NCBI GenBank assembly: GCA_036802945.1
Contig: DAIRVG010000015.1
Coordinates: 1 to 64,000, forward strand
Direction of reading: 5' to 3'
Origin: Gp6-AA40 sp036802945
GTDB taxonomy: Bacteria; Acidobacteriota; Vicinamibacteria; Vicinamibacterales; UBA2999
Length of the DNA: 64,000 bases
Under the pieces are notes generated by a model. It saw nothing but the letters and a program-made list of their open reading frames with translations. It did no database searches and was not told where the DNA came from. Positions 51,214-59,887 of the stretch are shown here, piece after piece. The position numbers were made by a program, and so were the translations under genes. Positions within the stretch are counted from its first letter, which is position 1. Each line of letters begins with the position of its first letter.

Positions 51214-52557
51214 CTAGACGGTCGGCAAGTCCAACCTTCCCGTGCTGTCGCCCAACTTGTCCACGTGCGGAACATCTGCCTTGTCCAGCATGGTGAGCAG
51301 CAGATTGGCCATCGGCGTGCGGTTGGGATAGCGCACATGCTGTCCGCCCTTGATCCCGCCAACACCCCCGGCGACGAGCAGCAGCGAGAGATCGGTATAG
51401 AGGTGCAGATTGGCGTCGCTCAACCCTGCGCCATAGAGGACCATCGAGTGATCGAGCAGCGAACCGTCGCCGTCCTGGGTATCGCGCAGGCGCCCGAGGT
51501 AATACGCCAACATCTTCGTGTGGAGGATGTTGATCTTCGTGGTCTTCTCCTGCTTCTCCTTGTCGCCCTGGTGATGCGTGCAGGGGTGATGGGCGTCGCC
51601 AAATCCCAGCTCGGGATAGGCGCGGCCGCTCATTTCATGGCCCATCTGGAACGTGATGACGCGCGTCAGGTCGGTCTGCCAGGCGAGCACCATGAGATCG
51701 GCCATCAACTTGTAGTAGTCCGAGAAGACTTCCGGGGCACCGGTCGGAGTTCCAAAGGTAATCTCCTGGTGCCCCTGCTTCTCAGCCAGCTGCATGCGCC
51801 GCTCGATGTCGCGGATGGCGTCCAGGTACTGGTCGATCTTGCCGCGATCCGATCCACCGACCTTCAGGCGCAGCCGCTTCACCTCCACACCGATGGCGTC
51901 GAGGATGCTGCGGTCTTCCTGTCTGATGGCCAGACGCACCTTCGGATCGGTGCCCCCGTCGCCGAACAGACGCTCGAAAAGGGCACGCGGGCGGTTCTCC
52001 ATCGGCAGCGGCGTGGTCTCGTTGGCCCATGAGATCGTGTCGTAATAGGCGCAGCCATACGCGGACTCGCAGGCGCCGACGATTTCGGGGGCTTCCAGAC
52101 CGATCTCGAGCGAGGCGAGCTGGGTGTATTTCCCGAACTCCTTCGCGGCAATCTGGTCGGCGGATATTCCGGCGTGCAGATCCGCGCCGGAAGTCATCTT
52201 CGCGTGTGTTCCCGTCAGCCAGGCGGTGCACGCGCGTGGATGGTCGCCGCCTATTTCGCCCGTGAGGCCCGCGGCTTGCTGGTTATCGAGCCCAGATAGC
52301 ACCAGCATGCGGTCCTTGAAGGCGGCGAGCGGCTCGAGCGTCCGGGTCAGCTCGAAGTTGGCGCCCACGGTCTTGGGCGTCCACTCGCCGTTCATGTTGA
52401 AGATCCCGTTCGGCGTCTGCATGAACGCCATGCGCGTCGGCCGTGTCGAGGGGGCCGCAAACGCCGGCGTCATGGCGTCAAGTACCGGCAAGGCGAGAGT
52501 AGCACCCACTCCGCGCAGGAACGTGCGCCTGGGAATAGCTACCTTAAAAATTACCAT
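51214..52557 (-). CDS. DUF1552 Tat-exported protein (second copy)
   Basis: A 447-residue paralogue of the 18406-19740 product. It has a twin-arginine signal (PRRTFLRGVGATLALPVLDA) and the same blocks: MAFMQTPNGIFNMNGEW, MLVLSGLDNQQA, DHPRACTAWLTGTHAKM, GCAYYDTISWANE and SLLDHSMVLYGAGLSDANLH. The start overlaps the end of the upstream DUF1592 gene by 14 bases, so translation is probably coupled. Function unknown; expected to work with the neighbouring cytochrome-like protein in the periplasm. Confidence 0.87.
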   Translation of the reverse strand: MVIFKVAIPRRTFLRGVGATLALPVLDAMTPAFAAPSTRPTRMAFMQTPNGIFNMNGEWTPKTVGANFELTRTLEPLAAFKDRMLVLSGLDNQQAAGLTGEIGGDHPRACTAWLTGTHAKMTSGADLHAGISADQIAAKEFGKYTQLASLEIGLEAPEIVGACESAYGCAYYDTISWANETTPLPMENRPRALFERLFGDGGTDPKVRLAIRQEDRSILDAIGVEVKRLRLKVGGSDRGKIDQYLDAIRDIERRMQLAEKQGHQEITFGTPTGAPEVFSDYYKLMADLMVLAWQTDLTRVITFQMGHEMSGRAYPELGFGDAHHPCTHHQGDKEKQEKTTKINILHTKMLAYYLGRLRDTQDGDGSLLDHSMVLYGAGLSDANLHLYTDLSLLLVAGGVGGIKGGQHVRYPNRTPMANLLLTMLDKADVPHVDKLGDSTGRLDLPTV

Positions 52558-54946
52558 CGCTAGCCCTCCTCATTCGAAATGGTGTGCTCTTGACGATGCC
52601 CAAAATGATTGATGACCACTTCTGATTGTCCGCGGCAGCCTCGCGCGAGATCTTGCGAAGCGCAGCGTAGTCGTACTCTTCCACGCCGCGACCCAGCGCA
52701 TAGGTCATCAGCCGCTCCGTGAAGTTTTCGACGAACATGTCCTGTTTTTTCATCAGGACGTCGCGCAGGCCCGCCGGCCCGTTGAACGCAGTGCCGTCCG
52801 GCGTGGTGCCGGACGCATCGATCGGTCCCGATCCGGGTGCCGTGGAGACGCGCCAGTTGCCGAGACCATCGAAGTTCTCGAGCGCGAACCCGAGTGGATC
52901 CATCAGCCGGTGGCAGGCCGCGCAGGTGGGATTGGCCCTGTGCTGTTCCATGCGCTGGCGCATCGTCATCTGCTGTGCGGTCGAATCATCTTTCAGCGAT
53001 GGAACATTCGGCGGCGGCGGTGGTGGCGGAGAACCCAGGAGCTGCTCCAACACCCACTTTCCGCGTATCGTCGGAGCCGTCCGGTTGGGATACGAGGTCA
53101 CCGCCAAGATGCTGGCCTGTCCGAGCAGCCCGTACCGGTTCGGGTCTTCGAGCTTCACGCGGCGGAATTCGCTGCCGTAAACGCCCTTGATCCCGTAGTG
53201 CTCGGCCAGGCGCTCATTGAGGAACGTGTAGTCGGTCGTCAGCAGGTCGGTGACGGGGCGATCCTCGCGCAGCTGGCTTTCGATCAGGAGCTCCGTTTCC
53301 TTCGCAAGGGCCCCGCGCAAGTTGTCATCGAAGTTCGGAAAGGTCGTCTGATCCGGCGATATCCTCGCGATATTGCGCAAGTACAGCCATTGGCCGGCGA
53401 AGTTCTTCACCAGCGCCCGCGAGCGCGGATCGGCCAGCATGCGCTTGACCTGACCCTGCAGGACCGACGGGTCGGAGAGACGCCCGCTCTCCGCAACGGC
53501 GAGCAGCTGGTCGTCGGGGATGCTGCTCCACAGGAAGAAGGACAAACGTGAGGCAAGCTCGATGTCGCTGACCTTGTAGACCGTCCCGGGTGCCGCGCCC
53601 GACGGATCGACTTCCGCGCGGAAGAGAAAGTCGGGCGACACGAGGATCTTCTGCAACGCGAGTCTCACGCCCGGCTCGAAGCCACCATTCTGTGCGCCCG
53701 TCTTGTAGAGCGCGAGCAGTTGCGTCACGTCGTCGGGACGTGCCGGACGCCGATAGGCGCGGTGGGCGAGATTCGCCAGGATCTTGTTCGCACACGCCTC
53801 CTGCTCGGCGGCCGCCGATGGATGACAGATGAAAATCCTGTCGCGCGTGACTGTGTTCCCAGACCCTTGCACGTTGAACGGACCGGCGACGGTAATGCTG
53901 CCGACGCCTTCGAAGTACGTCAGCACGTCGTCCCCGCGAATCCTGTCGATGATGCCTTCCTTGATCAGCGTGTCTTTCAGGAACGTCGCAGCAAGCTCTC
54001 GTGTGCCAGCCTTCACGGGCACGCGGATCTTCATGTGCGCATCAGGTGGGGTGCCGCCGCCGAGCACGACTTTCTTCGGGTTGGCCGCGATGGTGAACAG
54101 TTGCAGCCGTTGATCATCGAGCCTGAGATCGACCTTGCGTTCCCGCTGGAGGCCCAGATATTCATCGTCTCTGTTCCGTGCCAGGGAGACGGAAATCTCA
54201 TACTCGCCGTCCACCGGGAACAGGTGGCGCACGATGGTGCCGCCGCGCGAGCCGACCGGTGCGTCTTCGCCCAAACGATCGTCCTGAACCAGGCGATGAG
54301 GAACCTCGTAGGTCTGATACGACACCGGTATCGTCGGATCGCCCACTGCGGTTCGGCTGATTTTGCGAGCCACCGAAAGGTACCGCTCCAGCAACACCGG
54401 CGACACCTGCAACACGTCTCCGATGTTGTCGAAGCCGTAGCCGATGTCGTCGGCCGGCAACAGATCGGCGACGTCAATCTCTAACGCCAGCAAATCGCGG
54501 ACGGCATTCCCGTACTCCGTTCGGTTGAGCCGATGGAGCGTGGGGCGTCCCGGATTCGGCTTCGCCTCCGCCAGGCGATCGCGTCCGGTCTCGATGTATT
54601 CGACGAGCGACTTGTAGGTGGCCTCATCGGGACGCCGCATGTCGGCCGGCGGCATCTCGCGGTTGCGAAGCTTGCGCGCCAGCTTTTCCCACGTGGCGCC
54701 GTTGGTCTCGAAATTGGAGATGTCGAAAGTGTCCAGGTGCAGTCCCGCAGTTGGCGTGGGACCCCTATGACAGGTGATACAAAATCTATCGAGTGTCGCG
54801 TGATGGGCGGTTGCGGCCGCAGAGGAAGACCCTTGCGCCGGGGAATTTGGCGCCGCGGAATTTTGGGCCGAGAGTGTTACCGCGGACAAGAAAACCCCGC
54901 CCGCGAGTGCAATGCCTAGTGACGCCAGGGATCGGGTTCGAATCAT
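52544..54946 (-). CDS. DUF1587/DUF1592/DUF1588/DUF1585 cytochrome-like exported protein (second copy)
   Basis: An 800-residue paralogue of the 16016-18403 product. A signal peptide (SLASLGIALAGGVFLSAVTLSAQ) is followed by heme motif CITCH, DUF1587 (LHRLNRTEYGNAVRDLLALE, GYGFDNIGDVL), DUF1592/1595 (ELASRLSFFLWSSIPDDQLL), DUF1588 (LAVTSYPNRTAPTIRGKW), a second heme motif CAACH with MDPLGFALENFDGLGNWR, and DUF1585. Start at 54946 is supported by GGAGGGA upstream; Met codons further up precede the signal. Gene order is the same as in the first set. Confidence 0.87.
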   Translation of the reverse strand: MIRTRSLASLGIALAGGVFLSAVTLSAQNSAAPNSPAQGSSSAAATAHHATLDRFCITCHRGPTPTAGLHLDTFDISNFETNGATWEKLARKLRNREMPPADMRRPDEATYKSLVEYIETGRDRLAEAKPNPGRPTLHRLNRTEYGNAVRDLLALEIDVADLLPADDIGYGFDNIGDVLQVSPVLLERYLSVARKISRTAVGDPTIPVSYQTYEVPHRLVQDDRLGEDAPVGSRGGTIVRHLFPVDGEYEISVSLARNRDDEYLGLQRERKVDLRLDDQRLQLFTIAANPKKVVLGGGTPPDAHMKIRVPVKAGTRELAATFLKDTLIKEGIIDRIRGDDVLTYFEGVGSITVAGPFNVQGSGNTVTRDRIFICHPSAAAEQEACANKILANLAHRAYRRPARPDDVTQLLALYKTGAQNGGFEPGVRLALQKILVSPDFLFRAEVDPSGAAPGTVYKVSDIELASRLSFFLWSSIPDDQLLAVAESGRLSDPSVLQGQVKRMLADPRSRALVKNFAGQWLYLRNIARISPDQTTFPNFDDNLRGALAKETELLIESQLREDRPVTDLLTTDYTFLNERLAEHYGIKGVYGSEFRRVKLEDPNRYGLLGQASILAVTSYPNRTAPTIRGKWVLEQLLGSPPPPPPPNVPSLKDDSTAQQMTMRQRMEQHRANPTCAACHRLMDPLGFALENFDGLGNWRVSTAPGSGPIDASGTTPDGTAFNGPAGLRDVLMKKQDMFVENFTERLMTYALGRGVEEYDYAALRKISREAAADNQKWSSIILGIVKSTPFRMRRASDGNF

Positions 54947-55099
54947 GGGTCGCTCCCTCCCACCCGCAAACAGGTCACATAACTCGGGCAGAGTACACCA
55001 ACGGCATGCCTCCTTACAAGCGTTTCGTGTGGCAGTTTTGCCCGCAAGTAGCGCTTGTCTGCTGCCTGGTACGGTCGCTATCCTCAGCCTGAATTTCGA

Positions 55100-57340
55100 A
55101 TGTTGAGCCCTCTGTCTGCGCTCCATGCAATGCACGTCCGCGATTCATTCGAAGGGGTGCGCGGCGTCTGCATCGCCTTGATAGCACTCGTCTTCGCCTC
55201 ACCTGCCATTGCTGAACAGGGGAAGCTCCGCGAACGGCTCACGCCCGAGGTCATGGCGGTGGTCTATCCCGGTGCCGAACGCCTCGGGATGGAGGAAGGC
55301 TCGCCGCCTGCAATCGCGGTCTTCAAGGGCGACCAGATTGTCGCCTATGTATTTTCGACCCTCGACATCATCGCGGCGCCGGGTTATTCGACGACACCGT
55401 TCGACGTCATCGCCGGCGTCGATCTCAGCGGCCGCATCACGGGGGCCAAGGTCGTCTTCCACCAGGAGTCCATGATCGTTCACGATCGCGTGCGTCAGCG
55501 CCAAATCGATACGCTTCTCGCCCGCGAAGCCGGCAGGCCGCTGCGCGGCGGCACCAACGCGCTGCCGCCCGACTACGTCGACGGTGCAACCATCAGCGCG
55601 CGCGCCATGCGCGCCGCCGTCCTCACCACCGCGAGACTGGTTCTGCGCGCGCACGCCGCGCGCACCGCTGTGACCGCTCCGACTGCTGTGACCACTGTGA
55701 CCGCTGCTTCGACCGCAGAGACCGTTCCCACCCTCGATCTCGAGAGCTTCAGCATCAAGTCCTGGGACGACCTCCTCGCCGGGGGCGCCGTGGTGCGACG
55801 GCGGGTGACCTCGGGCGAGGTGGCGACGGCCCTCACCAACGCGGGCGCGGCCGCCGTAAAGCTCGACTGGCCGCTCGGCACGGGCGACGATCTCTATATC
55901 GAATTCATGACGGCGCTGGTCACGCCTCCCGCCATCGGCGGCAACCTGCTCGGCCTGCTGAAATTCGAGGACTATAAGCGCGAGCTGCCGCGCGGCGCCC
56001 AAGCGATCTATGTCGCCTCCAACGGTCCGTACGATTTTCTCGGCACAAAATACTTTCGGGAGTCCGAGGGCAACCGCTTCGATCGCCTACGCGTGGTTCA
56101 AGACGGGAAAACTTTTGGCTTCGTGCAACACGACTATTCGTATGCCACGCCCATCGAGGGGCAGCAAGTTACCGGGCTGTTCGCGCTACCGGCCAATTCC
56201 GGCTTCGATCCGTTGAAGCCGTGGCGACTGGAAATTTTGATCGCTAGCGTCGGCACTCCCCCGCTGACGGTCGCGTTCGGGCTCGACTACAAGATCCCGG
56301 ACACCTATGTCCTCCAGGTCCCGGTCCCTCGTGTCCTCAAGCCCCAGCCGCAACCGCAGCCGCAGCCGCAGCCGCAACCGCAGTCGGAGCTGGAGCCGGA
56401 GCTGGAACTGCTGCCGCCCGTCCCCGCCTGGGTCGAGGCCTGGAGCGACGCGCGGGTAAACATTGCGATTCTGGCCGTGCTCCTGTCGGTGCTGACGCTG
56501 ATCTTCATATTCCAGTCGACGCTGGCGCGCTTTCGCGTTGCCCATCGGCTCGTGCGCACTGGATTTCTGCTCGTTGTTCTGGTTTGGCTCGGTTGGACCG
56601 CCGGTGTGCAGCTCTCGATTCTCAATGTCATGAACTATGTCAGCGCGCCGTTCAATCACTTCGAGATCGGTTTCTACCTTGCCGAGCCGCTGATGGTCAT
56701 CATCGCCGGCTACACGCTCGTCTCGGTGGTGTTGATTGGGCGCGGCGTGTTCTGCGGCTGGCTGTGCCCGTTCGGGGCACTGCAGGAGCTGCTTGGCCAG
56801 CTCTCCCGCGCGCTGCGCGTGCCGCAATGGAACCCGCCGGTCGCGCTGGAAAAGCGCTTGTGGATGGGCAAGTACATCGCAGCCGCAGCGGTGCTGACGT
56901 TGGTGATGACGCAGATCGACGCAGCGGGGGCCACGTTGGAGATCGAGCCGTTCAAGACGGCGATCACCACAAGATTCACGCGCGCCTGGCCCTATGTGAT
57001 CTATGCCGGCGCATTGTTGGCCATCGGGCTGTTCTCGGAGCGGGCCTATTGCCGTTTCCTGTGTCCGATGGGTGGCGTGCTCGCATTCCTTGATCGGCTG
57101 CACCTTCTCAATCTGCTGAAGCGTCGTCCCGAATGCGGCAGTCCCTGCCACTTGTGCGAACACGCGTGCCCCGTGGGGGCGATCGAGCCGACGGGCAGAA
57201 TCGTCACGGCCGAGTGCTTTCAGTGCCTCGATTGCCAAGTCGAGTATCACGACGAGAAGCGATGTCCACCGCTGGTGCGAACCGTCAAGCTGCGCCGCGA
57301 GGCAAAACCTAGCGAGGCTTCGCCTCGGCAGCGGCAATGA
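55100..57340 (+). CDS. nosR: NosR-like membrane flavo-iron-sulfur protein
   Basis: A 746-residue protein of the NosR/NirI family, which passes electrons from the quinone pool to nitrous oxide reductase. A signal region is followed by a periplasmic FMN-binding domain; Thr164 in VDGATISA is the expected attachment point for FMN. After an unusual linker of about seven Pro-Gln repeats (near 56342-56385) come membrane segments with CGWLCPFGALQ and CRFLCPMGG, and a C-terminal ferredoxin-like part (CHLCEHACPVGAIEP, CFQCLDCQVEYHD). The ApbE flavinyltransferase gene follows. No nosZ, nosD, nosF or nosY is in the window, so the partner is elsewhere or differs. An alternative start is 55130. Confidence 0.83.
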   Translation: MLSPLSALHAMHVRDSFEGVRGVCIALIALVFASPAIAEQGKLRERLTPEVMAVVYPGAERLGMEEGSPPAIAVFKGDQIVAYVFSTLDIIAAPGYSTTPFDVIAGVDLSGRITGAKVVFHQESMIVHDRVRQRQIDTLLAREAGRPLRGGTNALPPDYVDGATISARAMRAAVLTTARLVLRAHAARTAVTAPTAVTTVTAASTAETVPTLDLESFSIKSWDDLLAGGAVVRRRVTSGEVATALTNAGAAAVKLDWPLGTGDDLYIEFMTALVTPPAIGGNLLGLLKFEDYKRELPRGAQAIYVASNGPYDFLGTKYFRESEGNRFDRLRVVQDGKTFGFVQHDYSYATPIEGQQVTGLFALPANSGFDPLKPWRLEILIASVGTPPLTVAFGLDYKIPDTYVLQVPVPRVLKPQPQPQPQPQPQPQSELEPELELLPPVPAWVEAWSDARVNIAILAVLLSVLTLIFIFQSTLARFRVAHRLVRTGFLLVVLVWLGWTAGVQLSILNVMNYVSAPFNHFEIGFYLAEPLMVIIAGYTLVSVVLIGRGVFCGWLCPFGALQELLGQLSRALRVPQWNPPVALEKRLWMGKYIAAAAVLTLVMTQIDAAGATLEIEPFKTAITTRFTRAWPYVIYAGALLAIGLFSERAYCRFLCPMGGVLAFLDRLHLLNLLKRRPECGSPCHLCEHACPVGAIEPTGRIVTAECFQCLDCQVEYHDEKRCPPLVRTVKLRREAKPSEASPRQRQ

Positions 57341-57365
57341 GTGTCGTGCAGCTCCGCCTCGCTAG
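57309..57365. repeat. Inverted repeat CTAGCGAGGC / GCCTCGCTAG at the end of the NosR-like gene
   Basis: Perfect 10-bp arms at 57309-57318 and 57356-57365. The left arm encodes the last residues of the NosR-like protein, so the repeat has been incorporated into the 3' end of the gene. The words CGAGGCTTCGCCTCG pair again inside it. Confidence 0.8.
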
Positions 57366-57433
57366 TCACAGTGTTTGTTTTGCATTCAAAAGAATCCTAG
57401 CCATCAAGACGTCTAGCGGCGTCAGGGTGAACA

Positions 57434-58431
57434 ATGCCTGAAGAGAAACTCGCAGCTCGAGCAGGCACGCCCGATTGTGCTCGCGCGGAAGGACGTCCGA
57501 CGCGCCGTCGTTTCTTGCGCGTCGTTGCGGCGGTTGCCGGCCTGCCGCTGNNNNNNNNNNNNNNNNNNNNNNNNNNNNNNNNNNNNNNNNNNNNNNNNNN
57601 NNNNNNNNNNNNNNNNNNNNNNNNNNNNNNNNNNNNNNNNNNNNNNNNNNGCGCCTCGAGCGGATCTTCAGCCTCTATCGGCCGGACAGCGAAATCTCGC
57701 GCCTCAATGCAGCCGGCAAGCTGATGAAGCCATCGCCCGAGCTGCGAAAACTGGTCGAGGAGAGCCAACGCCTCGGTGAGCTGAGCGGCGGCGCTTTTGA
57801 CATTTCGGTACAGCCCTTGTGGCGACTTTACGAGGCACATTTCTGGTCGCATACCGAGATCCAGCCGGACATCGCGGCCCGCGCGCGCGACGTTGCACAC
57901 ACCGTGGTGGATTTCCGCCGGATCGAAAGCGGCGCGGCTGCAATCGGGTTCGCACGCGCCGGCATGGCCATTACGCTGAACAGCATTGCCCAAGGCTTCA
58001 TCACGGACGCCATAGCCGATATGCTGCGCAATGAAGGCTTTGAGGGGGCGGTGGTCGATTTAGGCGAATACCGCACCATCGGCCGCCACCCGGATGGGCG
58101 TCCCTGGCGCATTGGCATCCGCGACGGCAGGGACTTCGGCAGCATCGACCGCATGGTCGATCTTGAGGACATGGCCCTCGCCGTGTCTGGTGGGTATGGC
58201 ACCACATTCGAGGCGAGCGGGCGCTTTCACCATATTTTTGATCCGCGGACCGGCGCGAGCGCCAACAGCTTTGTGGACGTGGCGGTGATTGGTCCGAGGG
58301 CGACGGCAGCGGACGGGCTCGCAACCGCGATCTGCGTCGCCGGCGAGGCTCTCGCGCCGGCGCTGCTCGCGGCCTATCCACAGATGCGGGCCATTCTGAC
58401 TCGGTTGGACGGGACGTCGATTCAGCTCTGA
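57434..58431 (+). CDS. apbE: ApbE-family FAD:protein FMN transferase (NosX-like), interrupted by gap
   Basis: ApbE moves FMN from FAD onto a Thr of an exported target. Here the target is probably Thr164 of the adjacent NosR-like protein, as for NosX. The N-terminus has a twin-arginine signal (TRRRFLRVVAAVAGLPL). After the N run the usual body follows: FSLYRPDSEISRLN, GGAFDISVQPLW, GFITDAIADML, PWRIGIRDGRD, HHIFDPRTGAS and TAADGLATAI. The two parts are in different frames across the 100 N. The segment normally between signal and SEISRLN, about 60 residues, is missing. The N run is therefore a placeholder, not the true length. Confidence 0.85.
57551..57650. other. Assembly gap (100 N) inside the apbE gene
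   Basis: Exactly 100 N. Unlike the gap at 7944, the flanks share no overlapping sequence, and family length suggests that about 180 coding bases are lost. Confidence 0.85.
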
Positions 58432-58484
58432 ACCCATAGCACCGGCTTGCCTGTTCAATCGTCAGTCCCTTTGATGTACCAGTT

Positions 58485-58748
58485 CTAGCCCAGAGGATCG
58501 TGATCCATGGTGGTGACGAAGTCGAACGGTGCCTGGAATTCAATGTAATCGAAACCGGTCTCGGACGCGATCAGCTGATGCCATTCGCCAGCCGGAATGA
58601 ACACCAGGCTACCGGGACCCACTGGAACTGACCCGGCGCAGACCGTAACTTCTGTGCCCGGCTCCTGTATAAGAAGAAGGACTTCGAGATGTCCGCAAAG
58701 CGGCACCGAAAGCCGGGGGCGCCGCGATCGGTCACCACTCTTCTGCAT
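58485..58748 (-). pseudogene. Truncated cupin-domain protein
   Basis: The 87-residue frame keeps the second half of a cupin fold (VPVGPGSLVFIPAGEWHQL, then FDYIEFQAPFDF) but lacks the first motif with the HxH metal ligands. The sequence before residue 20 shows no similarity, and the divergent SGNH esterase gene starts 22 bases away. It is most likely a 5'-truncated gene. A functional mini-cupin is the alternative. Confidence 0.5.
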
Positions 58749-58769
58749 CCAGATAGCGAGAGTTATGTC

Positions 58770-59738
58770 ATGAACAGCACTGAACGCACATCAGCATCCT
58801 TCATCCGGTGGGTCGCGGTAAGTTGCTTCACTCTCGTCCTGGCGGTGCCGGGATGGGCTGAGGCCCAATCACGTTTCTTGGGAATCGTGGTCTTCGGAAC
58901 CAGCTTGTCAGACCCCGGCAATGCGTTCGTATTGGTCGGCGATGCAGGTAAGCCGCCGGATTTCATGCTGAATCCGTTCCTTATTCCAGGTGCACCCTAC
59001 GCGAAGGGCGGCCATCACTTCAGCAACGGTGCGACCTGGGTTGAACAGTTCGCACGCTCGGTCGGGTTGAGCGGCAGCGCTCGGGCCGCCCTGGCGGACC
59101 CGAACGCGACCAACTATGCGGTTGGCGGGGCTAGGGCCTACAACGACGGCATCAATTTCAACCTGACGCGTCAGGTCGATACGTTCCTCGCACGATCCGG
59201 CAACGTGGCGTCGGTTCAGGACCTGTTCGTCATCGAGATGGGCAGCAATGACATCCGCGACGCCTTCGCAGTGTATGCCGTCGGCGGAAATGGCGGCCCG
59301 ATTCTCACACAGGCACTCGGTGCCATCGCCGCAAATATTCAGCGGTTGTACGTGGCAGGCGCGCGGGAGTTCCTCGTCTGGGCGGCGCCGAACGTGGCGC
59401 TGACACCGGCGCTTCGCTCCCTCCCTCCAGCCGCGCAGGCGCTTGCGACGCAACTCACGCAGGTCTTCGACAACAATCTCACCGCCGTGCTCGCGCAGTT
59501 ATCCGCAAATCTTCCCGGGACGAGTTTCGCCCGGCTTGATGCCTATCAGCTGCTGAACGCGATCGTCGCGGATCCCGCGGCGTTCGATCTCACGAATGTA
59601 ACGGATGCGTGCGTGACCCCCAATGTCGTCCCGTTCAGCTGTCACCATGCCGATGAGTTCCTGTTCTGGGATGGCATCCATCCGACCAAGGCCGGCCACG
59701 CCATCCTCGCCGACGAGGCGGCCAGGGCAGTTCAGTAG
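58770..59738 (+). CDS. Secreted SGNH/GDSL-family esterase
   Basis: A 322-residue exported lipase or esterase. After the signal peptide (residues 1-33) block I reads VVFGTSLSDPGN, with the nucleophile Ser kept but the preceding Asp of GDS replaced by Thr. Block III is EMGSNDIRDA and block V DGIHPTKAGH supplies Asp and His. This is the GDSL type seen with thermolabile hemolysin-like and plant-type lipases. The Met at 58770 lies directly before the signal peptide and is preferred. Substrate unknown; acyl or acetyl esters are likely. Confidence 0.85.
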   Translation: MNSTERTSASFIRWVAVSCFTLVLAVPGWAEAQSRFLGIVVFGTSLSDPGNAFVLVGDAGKPPDFMLNPFLIPGAPYAKGGHHFSNGATWVEQFARSVGLSGSARAALADPNATNYAVGGARAYNDGINFNLTRQVDTFLARSGNVASVQDLFVIEMGSNDIRDAFAVYAVGGNGGPILTQALGAIAANIQRLYVAGAREFLVWAAPNVALTPALRSLPPAAQALATQLTQVFDNNLTAVLAQLSANLPGTSFARLDAYQLLNAIVADPAAFDLTNVTDACVTPNVVPFSCHHADEFLFWDGIHPTKAGHAILADEAARAVQ

Positions 59739-59741
59739 CCG

Positions 59742-59882
59742 TCACCCTCTGACAGCCGACCACGGGTGGCGCAATTCACCGTCGGTTTCTTCCGGAGACG
59801 ACACGGTCTGAGCGATTTCGTCGCGCACAACGTCGCGGATCTGACGACGAACGCGGTGAACCGCGACCGTACGGTCGGCCCT
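59742..59882 (-). pseudogene. C-terminal remnant of an ECF sigma factor
   Basis: About 46 codons on the minus strand encode VAVHRVRRQIRDVVRDEIAQ followed by TVSSPEETDGELRHPWSA. This closely resembles the C-terminal end of a group of ECF sigma factors (AVHRLRRRYRELLREEIAQT, then PEEVDEELRHLFAAL), as I recall it. Upstream regions 2 and most of 4 are absent, because the sequence runs into the 3' end of the copper monooxygenase gene. It has no start codon of its own. Confidence 0.55.
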
Positions 59883-59887
59883 CCAAC

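Noticed and set aside
50323..52032. A 569-codon plus-strand open frame opposite the ankyrin and DUF1552 genes
   Set aside because: It crosses two recognisable minus-strand genes and the palindrome between them and shows no family motif.
55100..58431. A complete nitrous oxide reductase (nos) operon
   Set aside because: No nosZ, nosD, nosF, nosY or nosL is found on either strand within the window, so only the NosR-like and ApbE parts can be claimed.
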